Origin: Chara braunii
Lineage: Eukaryota; Streptophyta; Charophyceae; Charales; Characeae
NCBI GenBank assembly: GCA_003427395.1
Contig: BFEA01000441.1
Coordinates: 642,483 to 695,273 of the forward strand
Direction of reading: 5' to 3'
Length of the DNA stretch: 52,791 bases
The position numbers were made by a program, and so were the translations under genes. Shown here in pieces: positions 33,990-45,427 of the stretch. Numbering within the stretch: position 1 is the stretch's first letter; each line of letters starts with the position of its first letter. The notes under the pieces are model-generated. The model made no database searches and had not been told where the DNA came from. It saw nothing but the letters and a program-made list of their open reading frames with translations.

Positions 33990-35130
33990 AAATGTATGTA
34001 ATTGGAAGGTAGTAAGATACTCAAGTTCGAGTTGTCCTCTTACTTGTTTCCGTACATCTAAAATCTATACAAATATATGAAGCGTGATTAATTACTGATT
34101 TTGTACAACTTGTTTGTCTAAACGCTGAACGAATAATAAGATATTGCTATGAGGGTCATAGACGATGCGTTATTCAAAGTTAATATAGGGGGTTTCAGTC
34201 AGGGGCATCTTGTTACCAGCTTGAACTTAAACAAACTAATGTTGAAAAACATAGTGGGATACTTAAGTGTGACTTATCCTACTATTTGTTTTTTTTCTGT
34301 TTACTTATCCTTAACTTGTCTAACGTCGAACGGGTAGTAGGATACTTCAATAAGGGTTAGTAGTTGTTAGGCTACAATAAGTAGTAGAGGGTTTTGGTAA
34401 GGGTTATCTTATTACTTACTTGAAATTCAAACTAATTAGGGTTAATAAAGTAAAATGATACTTCAGTATGAGTTATCCTACTGATTGTTTTTTATCTGCA
34501 TTCATAAATGATCTGAATGTTTGACATTTAGCAATTAATAGGATACTCCAGTGTGAGTCATCAAATTACATGTTCAAGAATAAGAGTGAGAAATATGCAA
34601 GCGATAATAAGAGGTTTCCGTGAGGATCATCCTATTATTAATTTGAATATAAACTAATTTGTGGCGAAATAATAGTGAGCACTTCAGTGAAAACATTTTA
34701 CTACTTGTTTTCTGTCTGTTTACTTGCTCTCAACTTGTCTAATGCTGAAATAGTAGTTGCATACTTCGGTGAGGGTCCTCCTATTAGTTATTTGACGATT
34801 AAGCTACTTATTGTTTAAGAAGTAGTAGGGACTCCAGTAAGGGTTATCCTATTACTTATTTGAATCCGACTGACTAGTGTTGACAAAGTAGTAGGATATT
34901 TCAGTGTAAGTTTTCCTACTGCTAGTTTGTTGTCTATTAACATGAACTCAGCTCGGTTAACATTGGATGGGTAGTTGAATACTCTAGGGTGGGTCATCCC
35001 ATTACACATTCGAAGTTAAATTACGCGTTATTCAAGGGTAGTAAGAAGCTTCAGTGGGGGTCATCCTATTACTACCTTGAAGTCTATACTAATCTACAAT
35101 GTAATGGGATATGATTTACTTAGCGAATGT
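33990..35130 (+). repeat. Hairpin satellite family 3
   Basis: About 15 units in which GTAGTAGGA-like and TCCTACTAC-like arms flank a loop resembling TACTTCAGTGAGGGT. Examples: GGTAGTAA...TTACTACC at about 35037-35083, and the units near 34250, 34450, 34822 and 34885. Two spacer types tend to alternate: a short one (acttgaattcaaactaatta-like) and a longer one (ttgttttctgtctgtttac followed by caacttgtc), giving a dimeric higher-order period of about 140 bp. The outer arms resemble those of family 2. A lone unit lies beyond the LARD at about 49146-49190. Confidence 0.8.
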
Positions 35131-35150
35131 TAAAACAGATGGTATAACAC

Positions 35151-36660
35151 TTTTTTTTTTTTTTTTTTTTTTTTTTTAGGACAAATGCTTCAATTTATTC
35201 GTTGGGAGCAGCACGTGCTGGGAACCGGGCCCAGCGTCCCATATATAAATACATAAGTATTAAAACACTGGGACCATTATCTGGCTTCGACTAAGAAAAA
35301 TATAATAACAAATTTCACCAAGTTATAATGGAACAACCTCAAAGGGGTTAATGGAAGAAAGTTAAAAAATCAAACATATATGCAGTACTAAATTCAAAGA
35401 GCCCTTTTATTTTCAAACCTTGCCTCACAGGAGAATTCAGACCGAAAAAATCTTCTGCCTTGGTGCCTTTCAGCAGCCCAACCCTACCTGCCTCACCCCT
35501 TTACCCCGATGTCACAATCTCTACCAATCCTCACGCCCCCAACTGCTAGGTTACAGAGTGGCACGACCCACCTCAGAAAACCCCCCACCTGCTAGGCCAC
35601 AGGGCAACGCGACCCGTCCCGACTCCGGCCAGCGTTGACTAGGCACCAGCTCACCAAAAGAGACTAGAGTGCCTTCCACCCTCGACAACTCCCCAAATCT
35701 CTCTGTCAGCCTGAGGTCTCATGCCCTCGTACAACTCGAGTTATAGGGTAGCGCGACCAAGCCCTAGTACCGACCAACGTCGTTCTGGTCTCGTCTCTTT
35801 GCAAACCACCAGGACTCAAGACACATAACAGTCAAGCCACCAATCAACGACATAGTTGTAGATCCGATCAACCATTCTTCAGGGACTGGCTGCAGAACTC
35901 CCACAAAAAAAACTTCTCAACCGTACTCCGACAAGTCTTACCGCAATGGAGTCACCATCTCCAACGCTAGTATACCCTATTTCAACTTTGCAGGCTAGCC
36001 CCGTCACCGCAGAGCGCATCCTCTCCCACCATCACAGCCAGCACCATCCCCTGCCACCAGTACCAAGCCATAGAAGTGTTTTCGATTAAAAAAAATAAAT
36101 TGAAAAATCAGATGAATATTTCATCGCCCACTATTCCCACGGGAAGAGGGGAAGAGAGGGAAAAACAACCTTCTTTCCCCATGAAAACTCCAACGCTTAT
36201 TTAAGATCTTAGTTACCTATAAGGGGTCACAAGAACCGAAGGAATGACACCTCTCCCCAAAAGACAGCCCCCTGTCTGTTTACTGCCTCCGCGGGAAGGC
36301 GACCCTTACCTCCCCGCCCCAGTTCAGAACAGTCCCCAGAATACACTCCTGCTCCCTCAGTCTCATACAGTACCCCCTAAAGTATGCCCCCGCAAAGCTG
36401 AAGCTCCCCCTTCCCTCCTGCCCCACCCCCTCCAAGCGGAACAACCTTCACGACACTCACCTTGCTGACACTAGCACCCCTTGTCTTCTCTCCCTTACCG
36501 CCATAGCTCATCCGACCCAAAATCGGCGTGGCCCAGAAAAGGACAAACCCTCAATGCCGCCCCTACCGTCTCAAAGATCACACCACTCACCTTGTGTAAC
36601 CCTCGCAGGGAGGGACTCCAACCCTAAAGAGGATATTCCATTCCACCCTTATGACCCCCA
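35151..36660 (-). mobile_element. LINE 3' fragment (minus strand), poly(A)-tailed
   Basis: A T run of about 27 (35152-35178) is the poly(A) tail read on the opposite strand. Next to it, about 35190-35245 (gggagcagcacgtgctgggaa) aligns with the conserved 3' end seen at 36771-36830 and 9342-9400. The upstream part (to about 36650 on this strand) is C-rich, so G-rich in element sense. No ORF2 domain is visible. It is 5' truncated, as is usual for LINEs. The far boundary is uncertain. Confidence 0.55.
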
Positions 36661-36666
36661 AACCCA

Positions 36667-36668
<2 letters not shown>

Positions 36669-36718
<50 letters not shown>
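36669..36718. repeat. (TA)n microsatellite
   Basis: A nearly pure TA run separating the two minus-strand LINE fragments. It may be the simple-sequence tail of the second one. Confidence 0.95.
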
Positions 36719-36719
<1 letters not shown>

Positions 36720-36723
<4 letters not shown>

Positions 36724-37950
36724 TAGTGTTAGTGGTGTTGATGAGAGCAGCCACCTCTAGCACATGAGGAGAGGCTCCGCCTATTGGTGAGGAGCATCAC
36801 TTGCAGGAAAACGGGTCCAGCATCCCTGATGTACAAATGATACAGAAACCTTCAAGAGCATCAGAAAAACAGAAACTATAAAATGTCTGCCAGCATTAAT
36901 TACTCTGGGTTCAAGAGGATTGACTGAGCAGGTTGTGGAAGGGCTCCCCATTTGTGTCCACCCAGCCTTTCTAACCCTCTTTTTTGTGGAAAACGTCTAA
37001 CAAAAGAAGGCAAACATTGCCACCCTCGTCTGGAGACAACATGGGGCCATTGGGGGGCCACCAGCGGGGCCATACGTCCCCCTGCCCATTTCTCACCCAA
37101 CCTACCTTATCATGTGGGGCCTAGCCCGTGCTCAACGTCTCCTCCTGTATACATAGATGGAAGTTCGCAAATTTACAAGCTTGAGAGAGTGGTGTTGTCG
37201 TCACCAGATCTCAGTCCAATATTCCGCCATTCAGCACACGACGAAGGGGTGTCACAGTCGAATTTCCAAGGACCGTAGGTGGGGAGGGAATGGGTCCGGA
37301 AACTCTTTTGCTGGTCTCACAGGGACACTGGAATCAATAGTCAGCCAATCATTAAATCTCAGTCGATAGTCCATTGGCACTACCTCCCTTCCTTGTCCTC
37401 CCTCCCCAACTTTTATTTCATCCCAATCCCTTGACCAGCACACCTCTGCTATCCACCCTCTCGGTCCCCACCCAACCACTCCCTAGAGAACTGCACTAAC
37501 CTCTCAACGATGTCTTTTGGCCTATGAAGAGTGTCAAGAGAGAGTTTCACTAACTTCCATCTGTACGTAAGTTCTAGTTGAATGTGCTATTTAAATTGTT
37601 CAATCCTCTCCTCTCCCTCGACTCGAACTTGGTCCAAGACCAGAGCACAGCGTTGTCACCATAGGACCCATAGGACCGTTCTTCTGCCCATGTGGAACAT
37701 GTTTTTGACAAAATTGTCCCCTTGGAGAGGTTGTCACCACTCCCGAGGCCACCGATGACCCGGAACCATCTCCGGCTGCTGCCACACCTTATCCCACCCT
37801 CTTTAGGTAAGGACTCATTGCAGAAAGATGTGCTTTATTGTCTTTGCTTTCTTCCTTGTTGGAAAGCCCGACAGACATCGCGAACACCAAGGGAGGGCAC
37901 GACCCTGCTGTTCCAAGTGCGAGTGATCAATCAACCAATCATTTGTAGGT
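36720..37950 (-). mobile_element. LINE 3' fragment (minus strand), second copy
   Basis: About 36771-36830 (ctattggtgaggagcatcac) is a close match to the complement of the 3' end of the 1.1-9.4 kb LINE, so this is a relative inserted in the opposite direction. The rest has only short frames and no readable ORF2 motif. The far boundary is a guess. Confidence 0.5.
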
Positions 37951-38793
37951 AAACATCGGTGTAAGATTTGTCATTGTAGGGACGTGATTTTGGCAGGCCT
38001 ACACTTGGTGTCACGAATCCATCGAATCGGTGTGAGGAGTTGTTTTTCCACATTGAGGTGCCTATGCCATTTGACGATCACTACGTAGCTCGGACACCGT
38101 TTAGTTCTGAGCATTCTGTATGTTGATTTCACTGAAAGGTCTGTCAATGCTTTGGATTTTGGCTGCTTTCTTTTATGTTGTACCATTCCATCAGCACGCT
38201 GTCGGGCGGCCCAAGCCTTACGCCGCCCTTTATTTTCTTTGAAAAGTCCACAGTTGACGGTCGGACTTCACACGGTGACCTGTTTCGACGGTTTCCACCT
38301 TGCGGACTGAGCGGACGGAAGACGAATGGCTGTCGAAGGAAGGAAGTTTGTTCAGTCGAGATTATAGGAAAACACGTGTCAAGGAGGGTGAATTTTTCGA
38401 GGTTCGACGGTAACCGGATAATTATTATTTCAATAAAAACAGGCAATTCTAATGTTAAATTGCGGTACACTGAACGAGTGATCCGAACTCTCGACCGCCG
38501 TTGGATTATAATTGCGGGATGCGGATATCTTAAGGGTTTGCGTCGGACCTCTCATCGAAGTTTGGTGAGTCTCCGAGTGTCACTACTACGACTCGGTTTT
38601 TTAGAGAGGTCTCGATGGAAATCGCTCGACCGTTGATAAAGAGCCCCGCCTTCGGGGACACACGCGGGAACAATGTTGGGGACCTCCGATGGTCGGGCCC
38701 GATAATGGTAAGGGAGCGAAATATGGGCCTGGATTCAAGAACTAGGCTCGAAAGTGGGGCGGTATAGGGCCTCGATTTTTCAGACAGCCGAGC

Positions 38794-39943
38794 CTGCTTG
38801 ATTTTGCTCGGGTTCTTTTAGAGTCGAAACAGGCTCTGGTTTAGGCCCGGCCTCTGCGACGGTACCGGGGCGCTGAAATTCTCTCAGCAGCGCGCCACTA
38901 TTCGGTGGAACCGGTGGGCTGGAGGCTGCCGCTGCCGGGCCCGACAAAGTATTTCAGTGGGACTGGGCCCGTGCTTGGGGGATTTGCGCTCGGGACAGGT
39001 GCACGAGCTGGCACACGAAGTGTGCTGGCTTAGAACGCACAGGAACCCCCGGGGGAGTACCATGCACATGGGAGTAGTGCTCCAATCAGGCACGAAACCG
39101 GGCAGCTTCCTGGCCAGTGGGAGGATCACCTGGAACGGGTGATTGTACCTGCGCACGAGAGGGTGTTGGTCCCTCGGCGCACAAGTCCCCGATCTGGGGG
39201 GCGTTTTGATGCGTGCCTGCTGCTGCGTTTGGACGGGGGAACGAGTACAATTGGGGGAGATTCGATGAGCGCAGGGAAGTTGCATTCCAATGGGGAACTT
39301 GATCAACGAGCGAAGGGATCAATCAGGGGACGAACGAGTTGATAGGGGAATCGATCAAGTGAATCAAGAGGCGAACTTCGAGAAGTCGTTGACGTCACCA
39401 GCGACATTGTAGATAGTATGGTGGGCGCCGAGCGCCAGATAGGGTCTCGACATTGGTTCTTTGTTGATGATGATGAGACTAAGCCAGCATTGTCACTCAT
39501 GAGCTTATGCTGTGTTCTTATTTGGTGGGACTCGCATTGCAGATTTGCTTTTGGTTCGAGATCACGACTATCTAGTTTCATGTGTATGATGCTTCTTGGT
39601 TGCCGGAGTTCGCTATCGCGGGAGAAGAGGCCACACGGACTAGCGAGCTTTGTTCGGGATAAGGGTTGCATGGGCGACATCTTCAACTACTTCGATGGTT
39701 GTTGACGTCAATTGTTGCATCGCCAATTTGTAGGCAGATAGTAGCCGCACGGATCGATCCTCGCCGTGTGCGGACGGGGACAAGCCTCGTGCGAGACAAG
39801 GAGCAGCGCGGAGTAACGCTTGAGCGTGGGAAAACTGTCGCGCGTGGGGAGAGCTGTTGCGCGCACTCGAGAGAGAGAGGGAGAGGATCAGCACGAACGG
39901 GCGCTAGGGGCAGATGAGGATGCGCGGGTAAAGAGCGGGGCAG
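38794..39943. repeat. Segment inverted relative to the 3' LTR
   Basis: This 1150-bp block aligns with the reverse complement of 46035-47370, while the LTR sequence on both sides aligns directly. On the right, copy 1 keeps 19 extra bases (39944-39962) containing the small hairpin CAGCGCGGAGCTG. Confidence 0.88.
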
Positions 39944-40924
39944 CGCGGAGCTGCGCAAGCGGCAGACGAGACCGCACAGATGTCGGACGCATATCTGTGC
40001 ACGCGAGAGCGCAAGAGAACGCGCGCGACACAGAGAGAGAGAGAGAGGAAGAGAGACTTGGAGAGAGGGTAGGACGAGCAGGGAGGAGCGAGCCACGCGC
40101 AGGTAGAAGAAGTTGTGTGGAAGAGCATGATTTGCGCGGGAAGCTACGCGGAAAGCTGTGAAGGGGCGAGCCAGTGGGGAGCCAGCGCGCGCAAGCATGC
40201 GGCTGCGTGAGCCTGGCCGACGCGAGCCAGCGGAGGGCCAGCGTGCGCCAGCGTGCAGCCCTTGCCTAGGATGGGATCGAGGTTGTGAGGGATACGAGAG
40301 ACTTACCCGGTGCTTGAGGCAAACAGCATTGGCCGAGATCTGCTTGTACTTCGAGACGCTGTTGACGTCACCAGCGGCATTGTAGATAGTAGGCTAGATA
40401 GGATCCGCCACCTGTGGTCTGGGCGACGAGCGCCAGATAGGACTTCGACATTGGTAATTTGTTAATGATGATGAGACTATGCGAGCATTGTGACTTATGA
40501 GCTTAAGTTGTGTTCTTATTTGGTGGAACTCGTGTTGCAAACCTGCTTATGGTTCGCGATCACGACTATCCAGTTTCATGTGTATGATGCTTCTTGGTTG
40601 CTGGAGTTCCTTAGGGAGAGAGAGAGAGAGAAAGAGCGAGCGACAGGTGAAGAGATTCTACCAAGCACGGATAAACAGCGGGATTAACTATAGTTGAAAA
40701 TTGCCATGCTATCGAAGTAGTGACTCGCATGATTGGATTAATGGGATTCCGACTGTCCAAGCTATCACCCCATGAAGCCACAGTTGAAGGAAACGGGCTA
40801 GAAGGAAACAACAAAATGTGCGGCCCAGCGGAAAGATGCGAGCTTGAACGCCCGACCCAGCTAACCGGGCTCGCTAACGGAGGTGCGGACGGGCTGAGCT
40901 GCGTGCGCTTGCCGTGGGACCCAG

Positions 40925-41130
40925 ACCCGAACCAGATTGGACCAGACCGGACCAGTTCAGACCTGACCAGAACGGAACAGACCGGACCAGTTCAGACCTG
41001 AGTAGAACGGAATAGCCGGGTCAGTTCAGACCAGGCCAAAACGGAACAGACCGGGCCAGCTTAGACCAGACAAAAACGGAACAGACCGGACCAGTTCACA
41101 ATAGACCAGACCAGACCAGATCAGACAACA
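40925..41130 (+). repeat. LTR minisatellite
   Basis: Diverged units built from GACCGGACCAGTTCAGACC and AGAACGGAACA, about 28-45 bp apart. The matching array in the 3' LTR lies at about 48350-48585. Confidence 0.85.
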
Positions 41131-41636
41131 CTAGAGCCAAGGACAGGGCCAGATTGCGCACCCGAGAGTGCCAAGGCATCATCTTTTCAACGGACCTCAA
41201 GACGGAGCCCGGACCCAAATTAAGAATCGGGCCTCAATCGGCCCGCGGTGCTACTTCGGATTCGGGGAGCTCTAGCACGATCCCTCAGGACCAACTGGAG
41301 AGGTACCGACAACACCTAATTGATCGCGGGATCCAGCGAACAATACCGACACGTTCCATCTCAACACAAACCGAGTTCCTGGACTGGCGCGAGAGGGGTT
41401 GTCCTGGGATAGGGTGCAGCGCGTCTGCACTGAACTTTATTAACTAAATAAAGCAAAATCCTCGTTCTTTCTGCATTTTTGTGAGTCGTCCAGTTCACAC
41501 GTTATTTTCATACCTGACTCAGTGGTGGATTTTGCAGGTTACAGGAGCCTCGACGGACCCTCCTATGGGTGACAGACACTGCGTGAGGTACAGGGTACGA
41601 CCGGCAGACCGGCAGACCCCTTCTACCGGTTGACAG

Positions 41637-41655
41637 TGGCGCCGTTGTCGGGGAA
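41637..41655 (+). promoter_or_regulatory. Primer-binding site (tRNA-Asp type)
   Basis: TGGCGCCGTTGTCGGGGAA is one base off the plant tRNA-Asp-complementary consensus and begins two bases after the LTR's terminal CA. It primes minus-strand DNA synthesis. Confidence 0.85.
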
Positions 41656-42629
41656 GGCTGCCTCTCGGGACTTTGGTCTGCCTGTAACCGCAAAGGCGAG
41701 GTGGATTTAGCGGCGGAAGGTTATTACTTGGCACTCACACCAGACATTGCTTGGTGTGTGCAGGCGTGGCAAAGGTGCGAACAGACCGACGATGGATGTT
41801 CGACCATTGCGACGTACCTGTGAGATGTTGATTTTCATTTTTCCATGGATTCAAGATTATGTTGATTTTCGCATTTATGATTGCATATGCTTCCTCCTGG
41901 ATACTCTATGATTGAGGTGGTTTTATTCTGATCCTTCCTGACCCTTTAGTCAGTCCACCCTGATTTAAATCCAAGCGAGAAAACAGTGAGCTGGGGGGAA
42001 AATGAAGGGATTGAAGGGGAGGGGAGAAGCGCCCCGGATTACAAGGAGCTGGGAGGGAACTAGATAGGCTAGTTGATTGTGATGGATAGCTGGGGGGTTT
42101 GACCACAGCAGGAGTTGGTGAGAGACCATGCCTGAGGTGGTCCGAGTAGAGGCATGAATATGAGTAAGGATGCACGAGCAAGACACCGCCTCTTCGTTCG
42201 CGTGTGACTTCGGTCCACCCTGAGACATATGGGTTGGCCAGCTCGTGTCCAGGTCGTGGCGGAGATGGCAGGCCAGCGACGATGGTACGTTGGACTATCC
42301 TCCTTCTCGACATGAGGGTAGGGAGAGATACGCCGGGGGGCGGTTCTTTCCTAGGCCTGTTGACGTCTTGAGGGGTTGAAGGAGCGTTTGACGGGGGCCT
42401 ATCGTGTGGGTCTATGACCTCACCAGTCGAGAGTGGGTTGCACAGCGTCAGAGAGAATGTCGTAACTATCTTTTCGTTGATTAGTTGGATCAATCGATGA
42501 TCTGGATGGGGCGTTGATGGAAACAGGGAGTACTTATCATATGGTGCTAGTTCCAGGGAGAAGATACTACAGAAAAGGGGAACAACCCTGAGAGAAAATA
42601 TGAGGATGGAAACTTTTGATGAAGGATGA
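41656..42629 (+). other. Retrotransposon leader, no gene seen
   Basis: Sequence between PBS and gag. It should hold packaging signals, but I recognise none. The 195-codon frame on the complement of 41906-42493 has no domain and lies against the direction of the element. Confidence 0.5.
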
Positions 42630-43590
42630 AAGGCGAAGATAGGAGTAAGACAGAAGAGGAGTGACGTCGAGATTCCAGGGAGAGAATCCTCGAACGAGAT
42701 ATTTTATGATCCATATGCGCGACATCCATATCCGATGATGTGTGCACCATATAGACTCTCTTATCATCCTCCTCCATTTTTTGGGTCACCCATATACTTT
42801 ACAGGGCATCGGATAACAAAATTTCTTGATGATTGGGAAGTTTACGCCTTGAGAGTGGAGTTCACTGAGAAGGAGGCGATAACTGGGTTCATTAGTCACA
42901 CTAGACCAAGATGTGTGTGCCGCTATACCCAAAGATGGTAGGTGGGCAACTTTCAGAGACCGATTGTCTCGAGCCTTTGCTTGCGACAATATCTTGTACT
43001 CAGTCGAGGACTTAAAGGAGATGAAGAAAGAGGAAGGAGAGACTCTAATAACGTTTGCTAGACAGGTTGAGAAGGCGTCCGAGCCGTTGGTAGAAAATGG
43101 GTTTCTCAGTGAGTTACAACGATGCGCTATATTCATCGGGACTCTACCTATCGAGAAAAGAGAGTTTGCTGTGGAAAATATGTCCACTAAAGGACTGTCG
43201 TTCGCTCAGATAAAGGCGTTGGCTTTGCAGATTGAGGGACGAAATGCCAAAACTTATGTACTTTAGGTATTGGAGAGATTAGGGAAAGAGGTACATGGAA
43301 GTCGTTTAGAAAAACAGCTTGGTGATAAGAAAAAAAAATTCCGATCGCCTAAGAAAAGTAAAGCAAGAAAAGGTAGTGGAAAAGGGAAAAGAAGAAACCA
43401 TGGTGACTGGAAGAAAGATGGAGGTAAGGGATTTAAAGATAGGCGTGGGGGATGTAGAGAAGAAGAGGAAGAACGAAGGAGATCACATAGGAAAGAATGC
43501 GAAGCGGTCGAGGAGATTAAGGCCCTAAGGGCTGAACTAGAAAGGATGAAGAGAACGGAGAATGTCTCACCTCGAAGGAGCGCAAAATAG
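42630..43590 (+). pseudogene. Gag-like capsid protein, one frameshift and one in-frame stop
   Basis: Frame 1 is open from 42630 and carries FFGSPIYFTGHRITKFLDDW and EKEAITGF, matching the start of the Ty3-type gag core (substrate-like F.G, then LDDWE). Around 42880-42900 the reading moves by one base to a frame with IPKDGRWATFRDRLSRAF, ETLITFARQVEKA and LQRCAIFIGTLP, the rest of the capsid fold. A TAG at 43264-43266 ends it, yet the same frame reopens at once as a Lys/Arg-rich tail (43270-43590), like a basic nucleocapsid region; no CCHC knuckle is seen. The protein would package element RNA. It is a relic unless frameshift and stop are bypassed. Confidence 0.7.
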
Positions 43591-43725
43591 TTGAAGATTC
43601 CTTTACAACAAGAGTCTCGGGACAGATGAGAAGAAGGTCCTGAGAAATCCGTCGAGTTGAATGAGTGGAGAAAGATCAAGTGTGCAAATGATGAGAAAGA
43701 TATATCATGCAAACCTTTTATGCAG

Positions 43726-43945
43726 ATGAACACTGGCATTAAAGCGGGAACAACGCAGGAGGTGATTCATGAAGAAATTTGGGTGCGAGTAGCAAGTTTG
43801 AGAACAACCGGTATACAAATGAGAATGAGGAGGAAAATATACTCTGCCGAACTTCTACGAAGATGAATGTTGGCATTAAAACGAGGACAACGGAAGAGTC
43901 AGGACAAGGAGAATTATGGGTATCGAGTGTCTGGTTTGAGGAGGA
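43726..43945 (+). repeat. About 137-bp tandem repeat in the interior
   Basis: The strings tggcattaaa, acaac and aa(t)ttgggt in 43726-43800 recur at 43863-43940 with an offset of about 137 bp. A weaker third copy may follow near 43950. Confidence 0.6.
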
Positions 43946-44498
43946 TCTAGATGCAAATAATAATCTGACGATTGGGGTTTCAAGCATTAGGTTCGAGAGT
44001 AGTAAAGAAGAACCCTATTCAACTTTACTGTGTGCTAAGGAGGCGGGTGGAGAATCAAGTGAAATTAGGACCGACGATACTAGCCTAGACATTGATGTCT
44101 CGCCGAGGAGCGAGAGACTGAGGGTTATTGAGGAGACATTGACAGATCAAACCACGACAATGGAGGTGGTAGTGATGGATGAAGAATGTAAAGACTCGAA
44201 AGGCCTTGGAGATACACAGAACAAAAGAAAAGAGGATCCAGACATAAACTATGAGTTTGCTCAACTGTTTGAGATCGTAGAGTTGGATGTCAAGTATGAG
44301 CTTGCCCAATTGTTCGAGACCGTGAATATATATGAAAACAATGCGAAAACTCATCTTAAGGTAACAGGGAGCCAAAATCTGATAGCTACGAATGATATTG
44401 AGGAATTCGGAAAGAATCAATGCACATTGATAAGTAATTGCAATCTGATGAGTACTGAAAGAGAATTAGTTGAAAGTCGTTTGATAGGTCAAGAGTGA
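43779..44498 (+). CDS. Acidic protein of unknown function in the LARD interior
   Basis: The longest clean frame in the element, 239 codons, on the same strand as gag and about 190 bp after its basic tail. It is rich in Glu, Asp, Thr and Asn. It has an internal repeat, YEFAQLFEIVE followed by YELAQLFETVN about 20 residues later (about 44250-44325). There is no signal peptide, membrane segment or known catalytic motif. Its start codon is uncertain because the upstream repeat carries similar sequence in other frames. It may be a gag extension or an accessory protein as in some plant LTR elements, or open by chance. I do not recognise a family. Confidence 0.4.
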   Translation: MGASSKFENNRYTNENEEENILCRTSTKMNVGIKTRTTEESGQGELWVSSVWFEEDLDANNNLTIGVSSIRFESSKEEPYSTLLCAKEAGGESSEIRTDDTSLDIDVSPRSERLRVIEETLTDQTTTMEVVVMDEECKDSKGLGDTQNKRKEDPDINYEFAQLFEIVELDVKYELAQLFETVNIYENNAKTHLKVTGSQNLIATNDIEEFGKNQCTLISNCNLMSTERELVESRLIGQE

Positions 44499-45413
44499 GA
44501 GAATCGACTCGCATCCGACGGAGACCGTAATAAAAGGGTCATTGTGGAAGTTAAGTTTGTCGAGGATGCTGACCATCTTAGAAGCACGTCAAGGGGACTT
44601 AAAAAACTGTCAGAAACCAAGGAGGAATTTCAAGTGAAGGGATCCGTTAGTGACGTAAAAAAATCTGAAGACAAATAATCCGGTCAAGACTGGAAATTAG
44701 GTCGCAGGATTGCAACTTGGGATAGGAGTACGAGGCTGGAATATAGACTTGTGCCTCCCTTTTCTTTTGCTGATCATCCTTGTGTAAGCATATGCTCGTA
44801 TTTTCCGATATTGGTGTTGCTGCTGCAACTTTGACTTAGGCTTGATACTTTGCATAACAAATTACCTCATTACGTTTGGTCTCTAAAATAGTGCGAGGAG
44901 TGAACGATGCTCCTTAGTGAAGTTATGGATCTGCACGAGCCTGTCGTGCGATACTTTCCCTACATAACCTTTCCTTACACCCTCATAAGCCTTATTAATT
45001 GGATGGAGAATAGGTGCAAGAACGCTCGTGAACGGGGGAGGTAAACCTCGGAAGTTCAGAAGCCTGAAATTGAAAGAGCGTGGTACTTTAGCTTTCATCG
45101 AACTGATTCAGTTGAATAGGAGTAAGAGTGAAAGTAAATTACAGGTCCACAAGTGGAAGGACAAATGCGTAGTTTACTGGAGTTTGGCAACGGTCGGGTG
45201 ACTGAGAGAGCGAGTGAGGAAGAAAAAGCGAAAAACGAAGAGAAACGATGGTGGGAAGAGAGGTAGGAAAAGCAAAAAGAAAACAGAGGATTATAAGAGG
45301 AATGCATTTCTTAGGGTTGATCGGGTAGAGATTAGGTGTCGGTCGATCAACTTCTTCTTTCTCGATAATCAGACGATCTCCAATTCGGTGGCTCGCTGGG
45401 GATGTTGAGAATT
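44499..45413 (+). other. Retrotransposon 3' untranslated region
   Basis: Short frames only. A Lys/Arg-rich stretch (about 45210-45300) has no domain. No readable pol gene lies before the polypurine tract. Confidence 0.5.
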
Positions 45414-45424
45414 GGGGGGGGGGG
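45414..45424 (+). promoter_or_regulatory. Polypurine tract
   Basis: Eleven consecutive G, preceded by GAGAATT, end three bases before the 3' LTR. This is the usual place for plus-strand priming. A pure G run is unusual for a PPT. Confidence 0.75.
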
Positions 45425-45427
45425 TGT

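Larger units (their letters stand above)
38200..41635 (+). repeat. 5' LTR (3436 bp)
   Basis: It opens with TGTCGGGCGGC, whose GGGCGGC pairs with GCCGCCC a few bases on. A segment near 39391-39630 is repeated directly at about 40364-40610 (offset about 973 bp). TGACGTCA palindromes (bZIP-type sites) occur in both. A GA-rich run lies near 40030-40070. An ACCAGACCGGACCAGTTCAG-type minisatellite lies at about 40925-41130. An AATAAA signal (about 41446) lies near the 3' end, compatible with the R region. Transcription would run left to right. Confidence 0.85.

Noticed and set aside
39683-40198. 171-codon minus-strand frame in the 5' LTR, also seen in part in the inverted block
   Set aside because: It is Arg/Ser/Leu-rich owing to GC and GA-rich LTR sequence. 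It appears in the second LTR only in pieces, so there is no sign of coding constraint.
41906-42493. 195-codon minus-strand open frame in the LARD leader
   Set aside because: It runs opposite to the element's transcription, is Pro/Ser-rich, has no recognised domain and overlaps other frames.
44440-44465. CTGATGAG followed by TGAAAG, hammerhead-like on the plus strand
   Set aside because: No stem II can form between the two boxes and no partner strand for stem III or the cleavage triplet is nearby. It lies inside the acidic open frame.
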